From: Alpinimonas psychrophila
GTDB taxonomy: Bacteria; Actinomycetota; Actinomycetes; Actinomycetales; Microbacteriaceae
DNA: 64,000 bases
Direction of reading: 5' to 3'
Assembly: GCF_014137865.1 (NCBI RefSeq)
Contig: NZ_JACGWU010000004.1
Coordinates: forward strand, 1 to 64,000
Shown: positions 37,533 to 45,517 of the stretch, piece after piece
How positions within the stretch are numbered: position 1 is the first letter of the stretch
Layout of the letters: each line of letters begins with the position of its first letter
Notes under the pieces: model-generated
The model's input: the letters and a program-made list of their open reading frames with translations, nothing else
The model's database searches: none
What the model was told of the DNA's origin: nothing
Made by a program: the position numbers and the translations under genes

Positions 37533-38905
37533 TGCCCCACCACCAACCGGGGTTCATTACGGATGCTGTCCGAGAGTCGAAGGAGTAATGCTGCAATCAT
37601 CCAGTTGGCCACAAGGGAGCTACCACCGGCGGCCAGGAATGGCGTAGTCAGGCCCGTCAGGGGGATGACCCGAGTGACACCGCCCACGACGATGAACACC
37701 TGAAGGGCAATGACGAAAGCGAGGCCTACTGCGAGGAGTTTGCTGAAGTCATCATGGCCAGCGAAGCCGATGCGCAGGCCACGTCCCACGAGCAGAAGGT
37801 AAAGGCAGAGAATGGCGAAAACGCCGATGAGCCCGAGCTCTTCACCGAGGCTCGCGATGATGTAATCGCTCTGAGAGACCGGGGTGATGTACGGCATCCC
37901 CTGGCCGAGGCCCGTGCCGATCAGCCCACCGTGGGCCAGGCCGAACAACCCCTGCACCAGTTGGTAGCTGCCGCCGTTTTCGTCATAGATGGCGGGGCTA
38001 AAGGCATTCGTCCAGTTCAAGAAACGGTCGTGCACATAGGGCAAGAACTGATTGGCCAGCACGGCACCAATGGCGACAAGCCCGAGCCCCAGCATTACCC
38101 AACTGAGGCGACCGGTCGCGACATACAGCATGACCAAAAAGAGGCCGAAGAAAAGGAGACCGGTTCCGAGGTCGCGTTCGAAAACGATGACCCCCATCGA
38201 TAACGCCCAAATGACGAGGATGGGGCCGAGGTCACGCCCGCGGGGAAACCGCATCCCTAAGAATGTGCGTCCCACCATCGAGAGGGTGTCACGCGCCTGA
38301 ACGAGGTAGCCAGCAAAGAAAATCGCGAGGGCAACCTTCGCAATTTCACCGGGCTGGAACGTGAGGGTTCCAATCTGGATCCAGACGCGGGCGCCGTTGA
38401 GTTCGATACCAAGCCCCGGGACCATCGGCAACAGCAACAGAACAACGCCGATGAGGCCCGCGACGTAGGTATACCGCTGTAAAACTCGGTGCTGACGAAT
38501 GAGCATGATGACCGCGAACGCGCCACCCAAGGCCAGAGCACTCCAGGCGATTTGCTTAAAGGCGAGGGAATCCCATCCGGTGTTACCGAGTGCTATATCG
38601 ATGCGATAAATTTCGGCAATGCCGAGACCGTTGAGCAGGGTCGCTATCGGCAAGATGAGGGCATCTGCCTGAGGAGCGACAAAGCGCATGGCGATGTGGA
38701 TTGCCAACACCAGAACCGCAAGCAAGCCGCACAAGGAGAGCGGCCCGAGATCAATTGAGCCCAGTGCGCCCAGTTGAACGAGCATGAGCGCCGCGAGGTT
38801 GATGGCGCTCGCCGCCAGAAGTAGCGCGAGTTCTACGTTGCGCATGCGCTGAGAAGGGCGAATGCGTTTGAGTCGAGGAATGCTCGCCGTCAGCTGAGTG
38901 CTCAT
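37529..38905 (-). CDS. rodA: SEDS-family peptidoglycan polymerase RodA/FtsW
   Basis: Polytopic membrane glycosyltransferase that polymerises lipid II. The 458-aa protein has about 12 helices and the family motifs GARVWIQIGTLTFQPGEIAKVALAIF, LVIWALSMGVIVFERDLGTGLLFFG and, near the C-terminus, VGGVTRVIPLTGLTTPFLAAGGSS. The conserved Asp lies in the ERDLGT motif. It is coupled to pbpA by overlap and abuts pstP. The operon context favours RodA-like growth function over FtsW. Confidence 0.95.
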   Translation of the reverse strand: MSTQLTASIPRLKRIRPSQRMRNVELALLLAASAINLAALMLVQLGALGSIDLGPLSLCGLLAVLVLAIHIAMRFVAPQADALILPIATLLNGLGIAEIYRIDIALGNTGWDSLAFKQIAWSALALGGAFAVIMLIRQHRVLQRYTYVAGLIGVVLLLLPMVPGLGIELNGARVWIQIGTLTFQPGEIAKVALAIFFAGYLVQARDTLSMVGRTFLGMRFPRGRDLGPILVIWALSMGVIVFERDLGTGLLFFGLFLVMLYVATGRLSWVMLGLGLVAIGAVLANQFLPYVHDRFLNWTNAFSPAIYDENGGSYQLVQGLFGLAHGGLIGTGLGQGMPYITPVSQSDYIIASLGEELGLIGVFAILCLYLLLVGRGLRIGFAGHDDFSKLLAVGLAFVIALQVFIVVGGVTRVIPLTGLTTPFLAAGGSSLVANWMIAALLLRLSDSIRNEPRLVVGQ

Positions 38906-40129
38906 CTATTTCACCGCCGCGGGGGCAAGGCGGGTAACGATGGCTTGCGCTTGCGCGAAAGAGTCGGTCGAAATCGTGGCGGTCACCTGATCACGCTGAA
39001 AAGCAGTGAGAGAGTCAAGGGTAATTCCCGTGTCGAGGTAAAGATGCGAAAGCTTGAAGGGCCCGGCATCTTGGGGGACCCCCTGGTAAATAGCTACGGT
39101 GCCCGCATCGACCCCCACAAAGTAGCGACTTTGGGTGTACCGGTAGCCCAGAATGCCGGTAATGATCAGGGCCGCGATAACCGCGACGATGGTGCCCACG
39201 AGAAGCACGCGGCGACGGATGCGGCGGGACCGTGCCACCTCACTCTCCGCGTGCGGTAACCGCTTTTGCAGAGGCACGTCGCTCGTCGAAACAGGCAGAC
39301 TCCGCGAGGCCTGTCGCGCGGCGCGAAACGCATCGGCCCGCGGAGAGGGCTCCGCTATCGAGAGGGCTTCGGCGGCGGAGCCCACCAACGTGCAGACCTG
39401 CTCCGGTTCTCCGTTCGTGACATCGGCGACAACAACTGTGACGTTGTCGGGAGCACCACCGTCAAGGCTCGCCTGCAGGAGGGCGGTGGCAATGTCGTGC
39501 GCCGGAGCCTCGACAATCATCATTGTGTGAATTTCGTCGCGAGAAAGTACGCCGGTGAGCCCGTCGGAGCACAGCATCCACCGGTCGCCGGGCTGCGTGC
39601 CTACGATCATGGTGTCGATTTCGGGATTCGCATCCACGTCACCGAGGACCCGCATCAAGACGGAGCGGCGAGGGTGAACCTTCGCTTCCGCATCCGTAAT
39701 GCGGCCACTATCAATCAAGCGCTGCACGAAGGTGTGGTCGATTGTGACTTGCGAAAGCTCACCGTCGCGCAGCAGGTAAATGCGGGAGTCCCCAATGTGC
39801 GCAATCGCTACCTTGTCACCGACGCGAATTATGGCGCTGACGGTGGTGCCGAGTCCCGCGAGTTCGGGATGATCGTAGACGATATCCCCCAACAGGTCGT
39901 TGGTGGCGAGCAGAGTTTTGAGAAGCGCACCGCGTGCCTCTTCGGGGGTGTCGTAGGGGCGATCGAGTTCAAGCAGCTGACGAATTGCCATGTGAGAAGC
40001 GACGTCACCTCCAGCGTGACCCCCCATTCCGTCGGCCACGACAAGGAGCTGAGTTCCGGCGTAGCCCGAGTCCTGGTTGGAGGCGCGGACCTTGCCTACA
40101 TCGGAGACAGCCGAATTGTCAGTGCTCAT
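38906..40129 (-). CDS. pstP: PP2C-family serine/threonine phosphatase PstP
   Basis: Metal-dependent phosphatase that reverses PknA/PknB phosphorylation. The 407-aa protein has the cytoplasmic PP2C domain with SDVGKVRASNQDSGY, VADGMGGHAGGDVAS, IAHIGDSRIYLLRDGEL, CSDGLTG and GAPDNVTVVVADV, carrying the metal-binding Asp residues. It then has a linker, one membrane helix near residue 300-325 and an extracytoplasmic domain of about 80 residues. It sits between the FHA genes and rodA in the standard operon. Confidence 0.96.
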   Translation of the reverse strand: MSTDNSAVSDVGKVRASNQDSGYAGTQLLVVADGMGGHAGGDVASHMAIRQLLELDRPYDTPEEARGALLKTLLATNDLLGDIVYDHPELAGLGTTVSAIIRVGDKVAIAHIGDSRIYLLRDGELSQVTIDHTFVQRLIDSGRITDAEAKVHPRRSVLMRVLGDVDANPEIDTMIVGTQPGDRWMLCSDGLTGVLSRDEIHTMMIVEAPAHDIATALLQASLDGGAPDNVTVVVADVTNGEPEQVCTLVGSAAEALSIAEPSPRADAFRAARQASRSLPVSTSDVPLQKRLPHAESEVARSRRIRRRVLLVGTIVAVIAALIITGILGYRYTQSRYFVGVDAGTVAIYQGVPQDAGPFKLSHLYLDTGITLDSLTAFQRDQVTATISTDSFAQAQAIVTRLAPAAVK

Positions 40130-40137
40130 GATCCCGC

Positions 40138-40695
40138 CTACCGGCGAACCTCAAAGCTCGTTGATCCAATCGTGATGGGCGTATTCCAAGGTACGGGCGT
40201 CGGCCCGGTCACCCGAACGCCACCAAGGAGCGTGCCATTTGTGGAGTCGAGGTCGCGCAGGATCCACGTTCCGCCGCGGATTTCCAGCCGGGCGTGATGG
40301 GTGGAGGTGTAGTCGTCCTTGATGACGAGGCTGGAGTCGGCGGATCGCCCGATCGTGATGGTGTCACCGGTCAGTGGAAGAGATTGCCCAGTCTTGTCGC
40401 CCGAGGTAATGACGAGACGTAGGGGAGCATCCGTCGCCGACCCCGGGGCCGCCAAGGACGCGATGATCTCTGTTTCCGCCGCGGGGAGGCGCGGTATTGC
40501 TGACGTCAGGAAGGCGCTGGCGGCGCTCGGGGCGCTCGCTGCGGTGGCCCCTGGCCCACCGGAATTCTGAGCCGGAAGGCGCCGAACGCGCTGGCCAAAG
40601 AGATCGCTGCGCACGGCGTACACGACGAAGAAGACGAAGACCCACAGCGCGATGAGAAAACCGAGGCGCAGGATCAGGAGGGTGAGCTCACTCAC
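40138..40695 (-). CDS. fhaB: FHA-domain protein FhaB (FipA-type)
   Basis: A 185-aa protein with an N-terminal membrane helix (LILRLGFLIALWVFVFFVVY) and a C-terminal FHA phosphothreonine-binding domain: ITIGRSADSSLVIKDDYTSTHHARL, then DLDSTNGTLLGG. In mycobacteria the equivalent binds FtsZ-FtsQ or MurJ complexes via phospho-Thr; that partner is not proven here. It overlaps the fhaA stop by 8 bp. Confidence 0.93.
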   Translation of the reverse strand: MSELTLLILRLGFLIALWVFVFFVVYAVRSDLFGQRVRRLPAQNSGGPGATAASAPSAASAFLTSAIPRLPAAETEIIASLAAPGSATDAPLRLVITSGDKTGQSLPLTGDTITIGRSADSSLVIKDDYTSTHHARLEIRGGTWILRDLDSTNGTLLGGVRVTGPTPVPWNTPITIGSTSFEVRR

Positions 40696-41392
40696 GCGGG
40701 CCCCAGAATCCGCCCGACTCCGGGGAGGCTGCTTCCGGAATCATTCGGAACGTGATGCGCGTATGGCCCATCTCGATGACGGAGTCTGTTTCTAGGGCAG
40801 CCGAGACAAGGCGTTGGCCGTTCACGGTTGATCCATTGGTGGAGCCAAGGTCGTTGGCTTGAGCGCGAGTGCCATCCCAGAGGACCTCGACGTGTCGACG
40901 CGAGATGCCAGAGTCATCGACGGTGATATCGGCTTCCGTGCCGCGGCCAATGATGGTGCGGGACTTTGTCAGAGGGTAACGCTTGCCGGAAATTTCGAGA
41001 ACAGCCACCCACGTGACGGCACCTCCCACGTTTTGGGAGTCAACCTCCACAACGCCCAGCGAAAGAGAATTGTCGGCCTGCAGGGTGATGCGTATCCCAC
41101 CCGCAAACTGGAACTTCTGGGACTGAGCATGTTTGGTGACGATGCGCGTGAGCTCATCAATCAAGGTGGGGCCCATTGCTGCCATGCGGTCGAAGTCGGC
41201 ACTGGCGATTCGCACGTTGAAGATGTTGGGAACCAAAATGCGGTCGCGCGATACCACAGCTGCCTTCGTGTCGAGCTCGCGTTTCAGCGCCGCCGTAATT
41301 TCAACGGGCTGGAGACCAGAGCGAAAAGTCTTCGCAAACGCACCATTTACGGCGCGCTCGAGACCTCTCTCAAGATTGTCCAGAATGCCCAA
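40688..41392 (-). CDS. fhaA: FhaA: DUF3662 plus FHA domain protein
   Basis: First gene of the cell-wall kinase operon. The product (234 aa) has an N-terminal DUF3662 domain (GILDNLERGLERAVNGAFAK, later DRILVPNIFNVRI) and a C-terminal FHA domain (RTIIGRGTEADITVDDSGIS, then NDLGSTNGSTVNGQ). The frame is open to 41452, but I place the start at TTG 41392. It gives the normal family beginning MGILDNLERG and is preceded by AAAGGAG at proper spacing; the longer form would begin in sequence with no conservation. In mycobacteria FhaA binds phosphorylated MviN/MurJ. Confidence 0.9.
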   Translation of the reverse strand: MGILDNLERGLERAVNGAFAKTFRSGLQPVEITAALKRELDTKAAVVSRDRILVPNIFNVRIASADFDRMAAMGPTLIDELTRIVTKHAQSQKFQFAGGIRITLQADNSLSLGVVEVDSQNVGGAVTWVAVLEISGKRYPLTKSRTIIGRGTEADITVDDSGISRRHVEVLWDGTRAQANDLGSTNGSTVNGQRLVSAALETDSVIEMGHTRITFRMIPEAASPESGGFWGPRE

Positions 41393-41476
41393 TACGTCTC
41401 CTTTGGGGGTGAAACACGGCCCGCTCCATAATACTTGCCCGGCTGGGGCCACGCTGGATGCCGTTATCGGCGCACT

Positions 41477-42877
41477 CTAGCGAGCCGTTTCGAAACGAAC
41501 GGTCGCATCCAAGCCCTGTGTCTGGCCTGAGCCCGAACGCGGAGCGAGCCCTGCTACGCCCCTACTGGCGCGTGCGAGTTGCGCCACGATAGCCAGCCCC
41601 AGGCCACTTCCGCCAATATCGGAGGAGGCGCGCCAGAATCGATCGAACGCGCGAGCGCAGTCTTCGCGACTGAGGCCGGGGCCTTCATCCAGAACATGCA
41701 CGGTGGTGTGGGCGCCGGCGGTAACCACACGCACCGTTATCGTTGAGTTCGTGGGACTCACAGTCAGCGCGTTATCGACGAAATTATCAATGATTTGTTC
41801 GATTGCCGAGGGTGATGCGCTCACAAAAGCATCCACGGGACCTTCATACCGGAGGCGCACCGAAGACTCGGTCGCTAAGGCATGCCATTGTTTCACACGG
41901 TTACGGGCAATCTCGGCAAGGTTGAAGTCCTTCAGGGGAGCGGATGCGGCCTCGGTTCGGCTCAGCAGGAGCAAGCCCTCGATGAGATTACCGAGGCGGT
42001 CGACTTCGACTTGCGCGGCGGCGAGGCGCTCGCCGGCGGCAATCGGATCGGTTTCGAGAAGCTCGCTCGCGCGGTCCAACCGCAATCGGAGGGCCGTTAG
42101 CGGGGTGCGCAATTGATGGGAGGCGTCGGCAGCAAACATCCGTTGTTGAGTGACGAGCTCTTCGAGACGTTCGGCCATGGTGTTAAAGGAACGGGAGAGG
42201 GAAGTGAGTTCGGCCGCACCCCGTTTTTCATCGGCGCGGGCGCTCAGGTTGCCGTCGGCCAGGAGCTCGGTCGTTCGGCGTAAACGGGTCAGGCGTCGCG
42301 CAACGCCGCCCGACACCAACAGACCCACAATCCCGGCGAGGACGACGGAGCTGAGAGCTACGATGCCGAGCCGCCAGAGTTGACTGTTGACCACATCCGT
42401 CACCGCTTGGTCCGGATACGTGAGACGGACCGCGCCTAAGACTTTTTCGCCGCTCAAAACGGGAACGGTCACATAGAGAAGTTCTTGACTCAAGGTCACC
42501 GAGTAGCGATGCCCACTACTGATCTTGCCGGACAGGGCATCCGTAATTTCGGGCCGGCTCAGGTAGGAGTCTCCCACGACAGACTGGTCATCATCGCTGG
42601 CGATCACGGCGATGCCGGCGGAATCGACGATTACGACGCGGGCGCCTCCGGCGTCACGGTAGCGGCGGGCAAGGTCGTTCAGAGTTGCATCGGCCGTAGC
42701 CGTGGCGCTTTCGAGCGCCTCTTCACTGTGTCCGGCAAGAACGAAGGCGTCGCGCTCGAGACCCGTCACGATGTGGTCGTGCTCGGCCTGGTGCAAATAG
42801 AAAGCAAGGGGGATGTCTTGGGTGAGGAGAACAAGGAATGTGACCGCCATCAGGGCGCCCATAAACCGCCACTTCAC
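41477..42877 (-). CDS. Sensor histidine kinase
   Basis: A 466-aa membrane kinase of a two-component pair. Order: membrane helix 1 (about residues 5-28), an extracytoplasmic sensor of about 130 residues with VIVDSAGIAVIASDDDQSVVGDSYLSRPEI (PAS/Cache-like), helix 2 (about 172-192), a HAMP linker, the HisKA helix with phospho-acceptor His in FAADASHQLRTPLTALRL, and HATPase boxes NFVDNALTVSP (N), DEGPGLSRED (G1) and GGSGLGLAIVAQLA (G2). The gene starts inside the stop of the response regulator, so the two are coupled. The divergent secreted-peptide genes are the likely targets of the pair. Confidence 0.94.
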   Translation of the reverse strand: MKWRFMGALMAVTFLVLLTQDIPLAFYLHQAEHDHIVTGLERDAFVLAGHSEEALESATATADATLNDLARRYRDAGGARVVIVDSAGIAVIASDDDQSVVGDSYLSRPEITDALSGKISSGHRYSVTLSQELLYVTVPVLSGEKVLGAVRLTYPDQAVTDVVNSQLWRLGIVALSSVVLAGIVGLLVSGGVARRLTRLRRTTELLADGNLSARADEKRGAAELTSLSRSFNTMAERLEELVTQQRMFAADASHQLRTPLTALRLRLDRASELLETDPIAAGERLAAAQVEVDRLGNLIEGLLLLSRTEAASAPLKDFNLAEIARNRVKQWHALATESSVRLRYEGPVDAFVSASPSAIEQIIDNFVDNALTVSPTNSTITVRVVTAGAHTTVHVLDEGPGLSREDCARAFDRFWRASSDIGGSGLGLAIVAQLARASRGVAGLAPRSGSGQTQGLDATVRFETAR

Positions 42878-43551
42878 GCGGGCTCTCCGAAGCGAAAACC
42901 GACACCGCGCACCGATTCAATCCAGTGGGAGTTTCCAAGTTTTTTTCGAATGGCGGCTATGTGCGCATCCAGGGTCTTAGTCGTGCCGTACCAGTTGGTA
43001 TCCCACACATCGTGCAGGATGTCGCCGCGGCGAAAGACCGCTCCCGGGTCTTCGGAAAGGTAGACGAGTAGTTCGAATTCTTTGGGGGTGAGGTGAACAT
43101 CCGTGCCATCGAGAGAGACGCGTTGCGCACGGACATCCAGAGTGAGGGGCCCAAAGGTGCGTTGAGTTGCCGGAGCAGGCTCGGCAACGTTGGCACCGGT
43201 TCGGCGGGCAACGGCACGAATGCGTGCCACGAGTTCCCGCATGCCAAAAGGTTTGACAACATAATCGTCGGCCCCCATTTCCAACGCGATCACGCGATCA
43301 ATTTCTTCACCACGTGCGCTGACGACAATGATGGGAGTTTGGGATGTCAGTCGGATGGCCCGACAGACGTCGGTACCCTCCATGTCGGGTAAACCGAGGT
43401 CCAGCAGGATGAGGTCTGGCCCCCATGATTGGACCATATCGAGGGCAGCTGTGCCGGTGGCGACCCGGTGCGCCTCAAAGCTGGCGTTTTCCAGCCCATC
43501 CACAATGCCGTCGGCAACGGAATCATCATCTTCAACCACGAGCACGCGCAT
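42874..43551 (-). CDS. OmpR/PhoB-family response regulator
   Basis: A 225-aa regulator: receiver domain with acidic pocket VVEDDDS, phospho-acceptor Asp in DLILLDLGLPD and conserved Lys in VVKPFGMRELVARI, followed by a winged-helix DNA-binding domain (HLTPKEFELLVYLSEDPGAVFRR, and the recognition region TLDAHIAAIRKKLG, ending RGVGFRF). It is encoded upstream of and overlapping its kinase. OmpR-type regulators bind direct repeats about 10-11 bp apart, exactly the spacing of the TTGG pairs found before the three divergent secreted-peptide genes. That link is inferred. Confidence 0.95.
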   Translation of the reverse strand: MRVLVVEDDDSVADGIVDGLENASFEAHRVATGTAALDMVQSWGPDLILLDLGLPDMEGTDVCRAIRLTSQTPIIVVSARGEEIDRVIALEMGADDYVVKPFGMRELVARIRAVARRTGANVAEPAPATQRTFGPLTLDVRAQRVSLDGTDVHLTPKEFELLVYLSEDPGAVFRRGDILHDVWDTNWYGTTKTLDAHIAAIRKKLGNSHWIESVRGVGFRFGEPA

Positions 43552-43622
43552 TTCTCAATTCTGCCGGTGGCAGCCCTCAAAACCTACGCGCGGCGCCTGC
43601 ACGTCGCAATCTTTACTAAGTC

Positions 43623-43677
43623 TTGGATAACTCTTGGACGTCTAGGGGGCGCTTCTTTACCGACGTTTTCGTAGCGT
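43623..43677 (+). promoter_or_regulatory. TTGG-N7-TTGG operator and leaderless -10 of secreted peptide 1
   Basis: TTGG at 43623-43626 and 43634-43637 (11-bp period, core CTTGGATAACTCTTGGAC) is followed by the -10 TAGCGT (43672-43677), which ends 7 nt before the ATG at 43685. Second TTGG to -10 distance is 38 bp, the same within 1 bp as at the two paralogues downstream. Confidence 0.65.
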
Positions 43678-43684
43678 TGGAGAC

Positions 43685-44065
43685 ATGAAAACACAACTCA
43701 TCACAGCCCTCGTCGTCGCTGGTGTTCTAGGAACCGCAGCGACCGCCATGGCTGTAAACGCAGATACCGTTGTTAGCCCCGCTCCCGTGACCGTCGTGTC
43801 TACGGACGCTCCGACCCCCGACCCTTTGGTTACCCCTGTGGCTACCCCAGACCCGATGGTCACTCCCGATCCTTCGGTAACCCCTACCCCGGACCCCACT
43901 ATGACGCCCGAAGCGAAAGAGCTGTCCGAGTCGGCAAACGATGACGGCCCAGGTCACGTGGAGATTTCGGATGAATTTGAGACGTCTGATGCTGTCGACG
44001 CCTCAGGTGAAGTGGAGACTCATCATGTTGACGGCAACCAGGAAGATTCTGGTACCGACCGCTAA
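43685..44065 (+). CDS. Secreted Pro/Thr/Asp-rich peptide, paralogue 1
   Basis: A 126-aa exported protein: signal peptide with GVLGTAATAMA and a predicted A-x-A cleavage near residue 23, then the mature start VNADTV shared with two downstream paralogues. The middle consists of repeated T-P-D-P / V-T-P units (about residues 43-76), and the C-terminus is acidic with His (VETHHVDGNQED). It has no membrane anchor, lipobox or known domain. It is the first of three tandem paralogues and diverges from a two-component system. Function unknown; an envelope or secreted polyanion is the most that composition allows. Confidence 0.75.
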   Translation: MKTQLITALVVAGVLGTAATAMAVNADTVVSPAPVTVVSTDAPTPDPLVTPVATPDPMVTPDPSVTPTPDPTMTPEAKELSESANDDGPGHVEISDEFETSDAVDASGEVETHHVDGNQEDSGTDR

Positions 44066-44117
44066 GGACCCACACAGCTCTCACGGAAAGCTCGGAAGAG
44101 GAAGCCCTCTGAAAACC

Positions 44118-44171
44118 TTGGACAAACCTTGGATTTTCAGGGGGGTTTTTCTGTTCCACGTTTCGTAGTCT
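44118..44171 (+). promoter_or_regulatory. TTGG-N7-TTGG operator and leaderless -10 of secreted peptide 2
   Basis: TTGG at 44118-44121 and 44129-44132 (core CTTGGACAAACCTTGGAT) and -10 TAGTCT at 44166-44171, which ends 6 nt before the ATG at 44178. Second TTGG to -10 distance is 37 bp. The G-run and T-run between them could also serve as a weak end for the upstream transcript. Confidence 0.65.
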
Positions 44172-44177
44172 TAGCAG

Positions 44178-44558
44178 ATGAAGTCTTCGGTGGTCACTGC
44201 TCTCATCATTGTTGGGGTCTTGGGAACATCCACGGCAGCCATGGCCATGAATACCGACACACTGTCAGGGATTGATGCGGGAACGATTGGCAAGGCCATT
44301 GAAGTTCTTGTGCCGGTTGTCTCGGATACTGTTCCCCTCACGCCAAATTCCGGCGCCCCAAGGTCGACGATGAGCCCAAATTCGTCCGCCTCGCCGGTTG
44401 CGCCCGGCAACGTTACCTCGGCCCCCACGTCCGCACCGGTGGCAACGGGAGGCGGAGATCCCCATTCCTCACAGGATTCGAACAGCACGTCCAAATCCGA
44501 TCCTGCTCCCAGCAATTCCCCCGAGCCGTCCGAGAGCAAGAGCGAGCACGACGACTAA
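44178..44558 (+). CDS. Secreted Ser/Pro-rich peptide, paralogue 2
   Basis: A 126-aa exported protein with a signal peptide containing GVLGTSTAAMA and mature start MNTDTL, matching paralogues 1 and 3 in the order T-x-L, GVLGT, A-x-A, N-x-D-T. The remainder is low in complexity: Ser, Pro, Thr and Ala with a Ser/Glu/Asp-rich end (SEPSESKSEHDD). No Cys, no anchor, no recognised domain. It has its own promoter with the shared TTGG pair and no Shine-Dalgarno. Function unknown. Confidence 0.72.
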   Translation: MKSSVVTALIIVGVLGTSTAAMAMNTDTLSGIDAGTIGKAIEVLVPVVSDTVPLTPNSGAPRSTMSPNSSASPVAPGNVTSAPTSAPVATGGGDPHSSQDSNSTSKSDPAPSNSPEPSESKSEHDD

Positions 44559-44604
44559 TTTTGTCGCTCACGGAGTGAGGTGTCTTGCCGGGGCAGCTGA
44601 ATAA

Positions 44605-44659
44605 TTGGCCAAGTCTTGGATATTCAAGGGGAACTTCTTTACTCCCCGTTTTGTACATT
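44605..44659 (+). promoter_or_regulatory. TTGG-N7-TTGG operator and leaderless -10 of secreted peptide 3 and the redox genes
   Basis: TTGG at 44605-44608 and 44616-44619 (core TTGGCCAAGTCTTGGAT) and -10 TACATT at 44654-44659, which ends 6 nt before the ATG at 44666. Second TTGG to -10 distance is 38 bp. The following genes overlap or lie within 20 bp of each other, so this promoter would also drive the ApbE-like and reductase genes. Confidence 0.65.
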
Positions 44660-44665
44660 TGAAAT

Positions 44666-45070
44666 ATGAAATCACAATTCCTCACGGTGCTGACCGTTGT
44701 TGGTGTTCTTGGAACGGCAACAGCTGCCTTGGCCGTCAATACAGACACCTTGGCCAAGGTCGATTCCGCGGCGGCGCTAACCTCGGCTCTGGCTACCGCT
44801 GAACCGGCGCTGTCTGTCGTCCCAGTGGCAAGCCCCACCCCAACGGCATCTCCCGCGGCACCGTCTCCCGCTGCACCTGTCGGGGTTCCTGCATTAGCAC
44901 CGTCTACGCCGCTGGCTGTCGCTGTTGAGCAGCCGGCCGCGCGCGCTCCGGTCTCGGCAACGTCCGGAGGCTCGGGGGGGACATCCGCCACTGCTGGATC
45001 TGAGGACAGTCACGACAACGAAGGCTCCTCCGAGAGCCACGATAGCGACGACGGTGAAGGCGATGACTAA
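44666..45070 (+). CDS. Secreted Ala/Pro/Ser-rich peptide, paralogue 3
   Basis: A 134-aa exported protein with the same signal and mature start as its two neighbours (GVLGTATAALA, then VNTDTLAKV). The middle is Ala/Pro/Val-rich. Near residue 95-105 the motif PVSATSGGSGG appears, almost the same as the PVSATTGGSG near the C-terminus of the next protein. The end is strongly acidic with His (SHDSDDGEGDD). Its last codons overlap the start of the next gene by 8 bp, tying this paralogue to the redox genes. Function unknown. Confidence 0.74.
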   Translation: MKSQFLTVLTVVGVLGTATAALAVNTDTLAKVDSAAALTSALATAEPALSVVPVASPTPTASPAAPSPAAPVGVPALAPSTPLAVAVEQPAARAPVSATSGGSGGTSATAGSEDSHDNEGSSESHDSDDGEGDD

Positions 45071-45497
45071 GCGCATTCACCCGGCCGCTCGGGCACGGAC
45101 CCTCACTGGTGCGACCACTTTCTTGGCCCTTGTGGGCATTGTTTCGGGTTTTCAATTTGCGGCAAACGCCCAAACGGCGAACGTTGCCGGCGGTTCTACG
45201 ACACCGGCGGCTCCCTCGACTGCGCAAGCTATCGATCCCGCAACAGGAAAGCCAATTAATCCTAATGCGACGACGGTCCCCGTTGCCGAGGCTGTGCCAG
45301 CCCCTGCTGCCGCAGCTCCGGTTGCTGCCCCTGCGGGGGGCGCCGTCGGTGCTCCTCCTGTTGCCGGCACTGCTTTAAGCGCGTCGGCTCCTGTGGCGGC
45401 GCCGGCCCAGGCCGCCCCTGCCCCCGCCCCGGCTGTTGCACAGGCCGCCCCTGCCCCGGTGAGCGCCACGACGGGTGGGTCTGGCGTCAAGCCTTAA
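45063..45497 (+). CDS. Exported Ala/Pro-rich protein of the redox cluster
   Basis: A 144-aa protein with a basic N-terminus (MTKRIHPAARAR), one hydrophobic segment (about residues 13-32) acting as signal or anchor, and a long Ala/Pro/Val-rich extracytoplasmic tail ending PVSATTGGSGVKP. The start at 45063 overlaps the previous gene; the longer open frame is a shadow of paralogue 3. No heme-binding CxxCH and no recognised flavin-binding domain is present. Its place directly before apbE and the membrane reductase is where a flavin-carrying or structural partner would be expected, but sequence does not show which. Confidence 0.68.
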   Translation: MTKRIHPAARARTLTGATTFLALVGIVSGFQFAANAQTANVAGGSTTPAAPSTAQAIDPATGKPINPNATTVPVAEAVPAPAAAAPVAAPAGGAVGAPPVAGTALSASAPVAAPAQAAPAPAPAVAQAAPAPVSATTGGSGVKP

Positions 45498-45517
45498 GGC
45501 TCAACGCACCCTTCACC

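Noticed and set aside
41885-41905. TGTTTCACACGG as a fourth parS site
   Set aside because: Only the left half matches; the central CACGTG palindrome is absent.
43800-43910. Repetitive DNA in secreted peptide 1 as a CRISPR-like or satellite array
   Set aside because: The periodicity follows codons for T-P-D-P units and lacks unique spacers; it is protein repeat coding.
45063-45130. LTGAT sequence in the exported Ala/Pro-rich protein as an ApbE flavinylation site
   Set aside because: The known motif needs an Asp three residues before the target Thr/Ser; here that position is not Asp, and the sequence lies in the signal/anchor helix.
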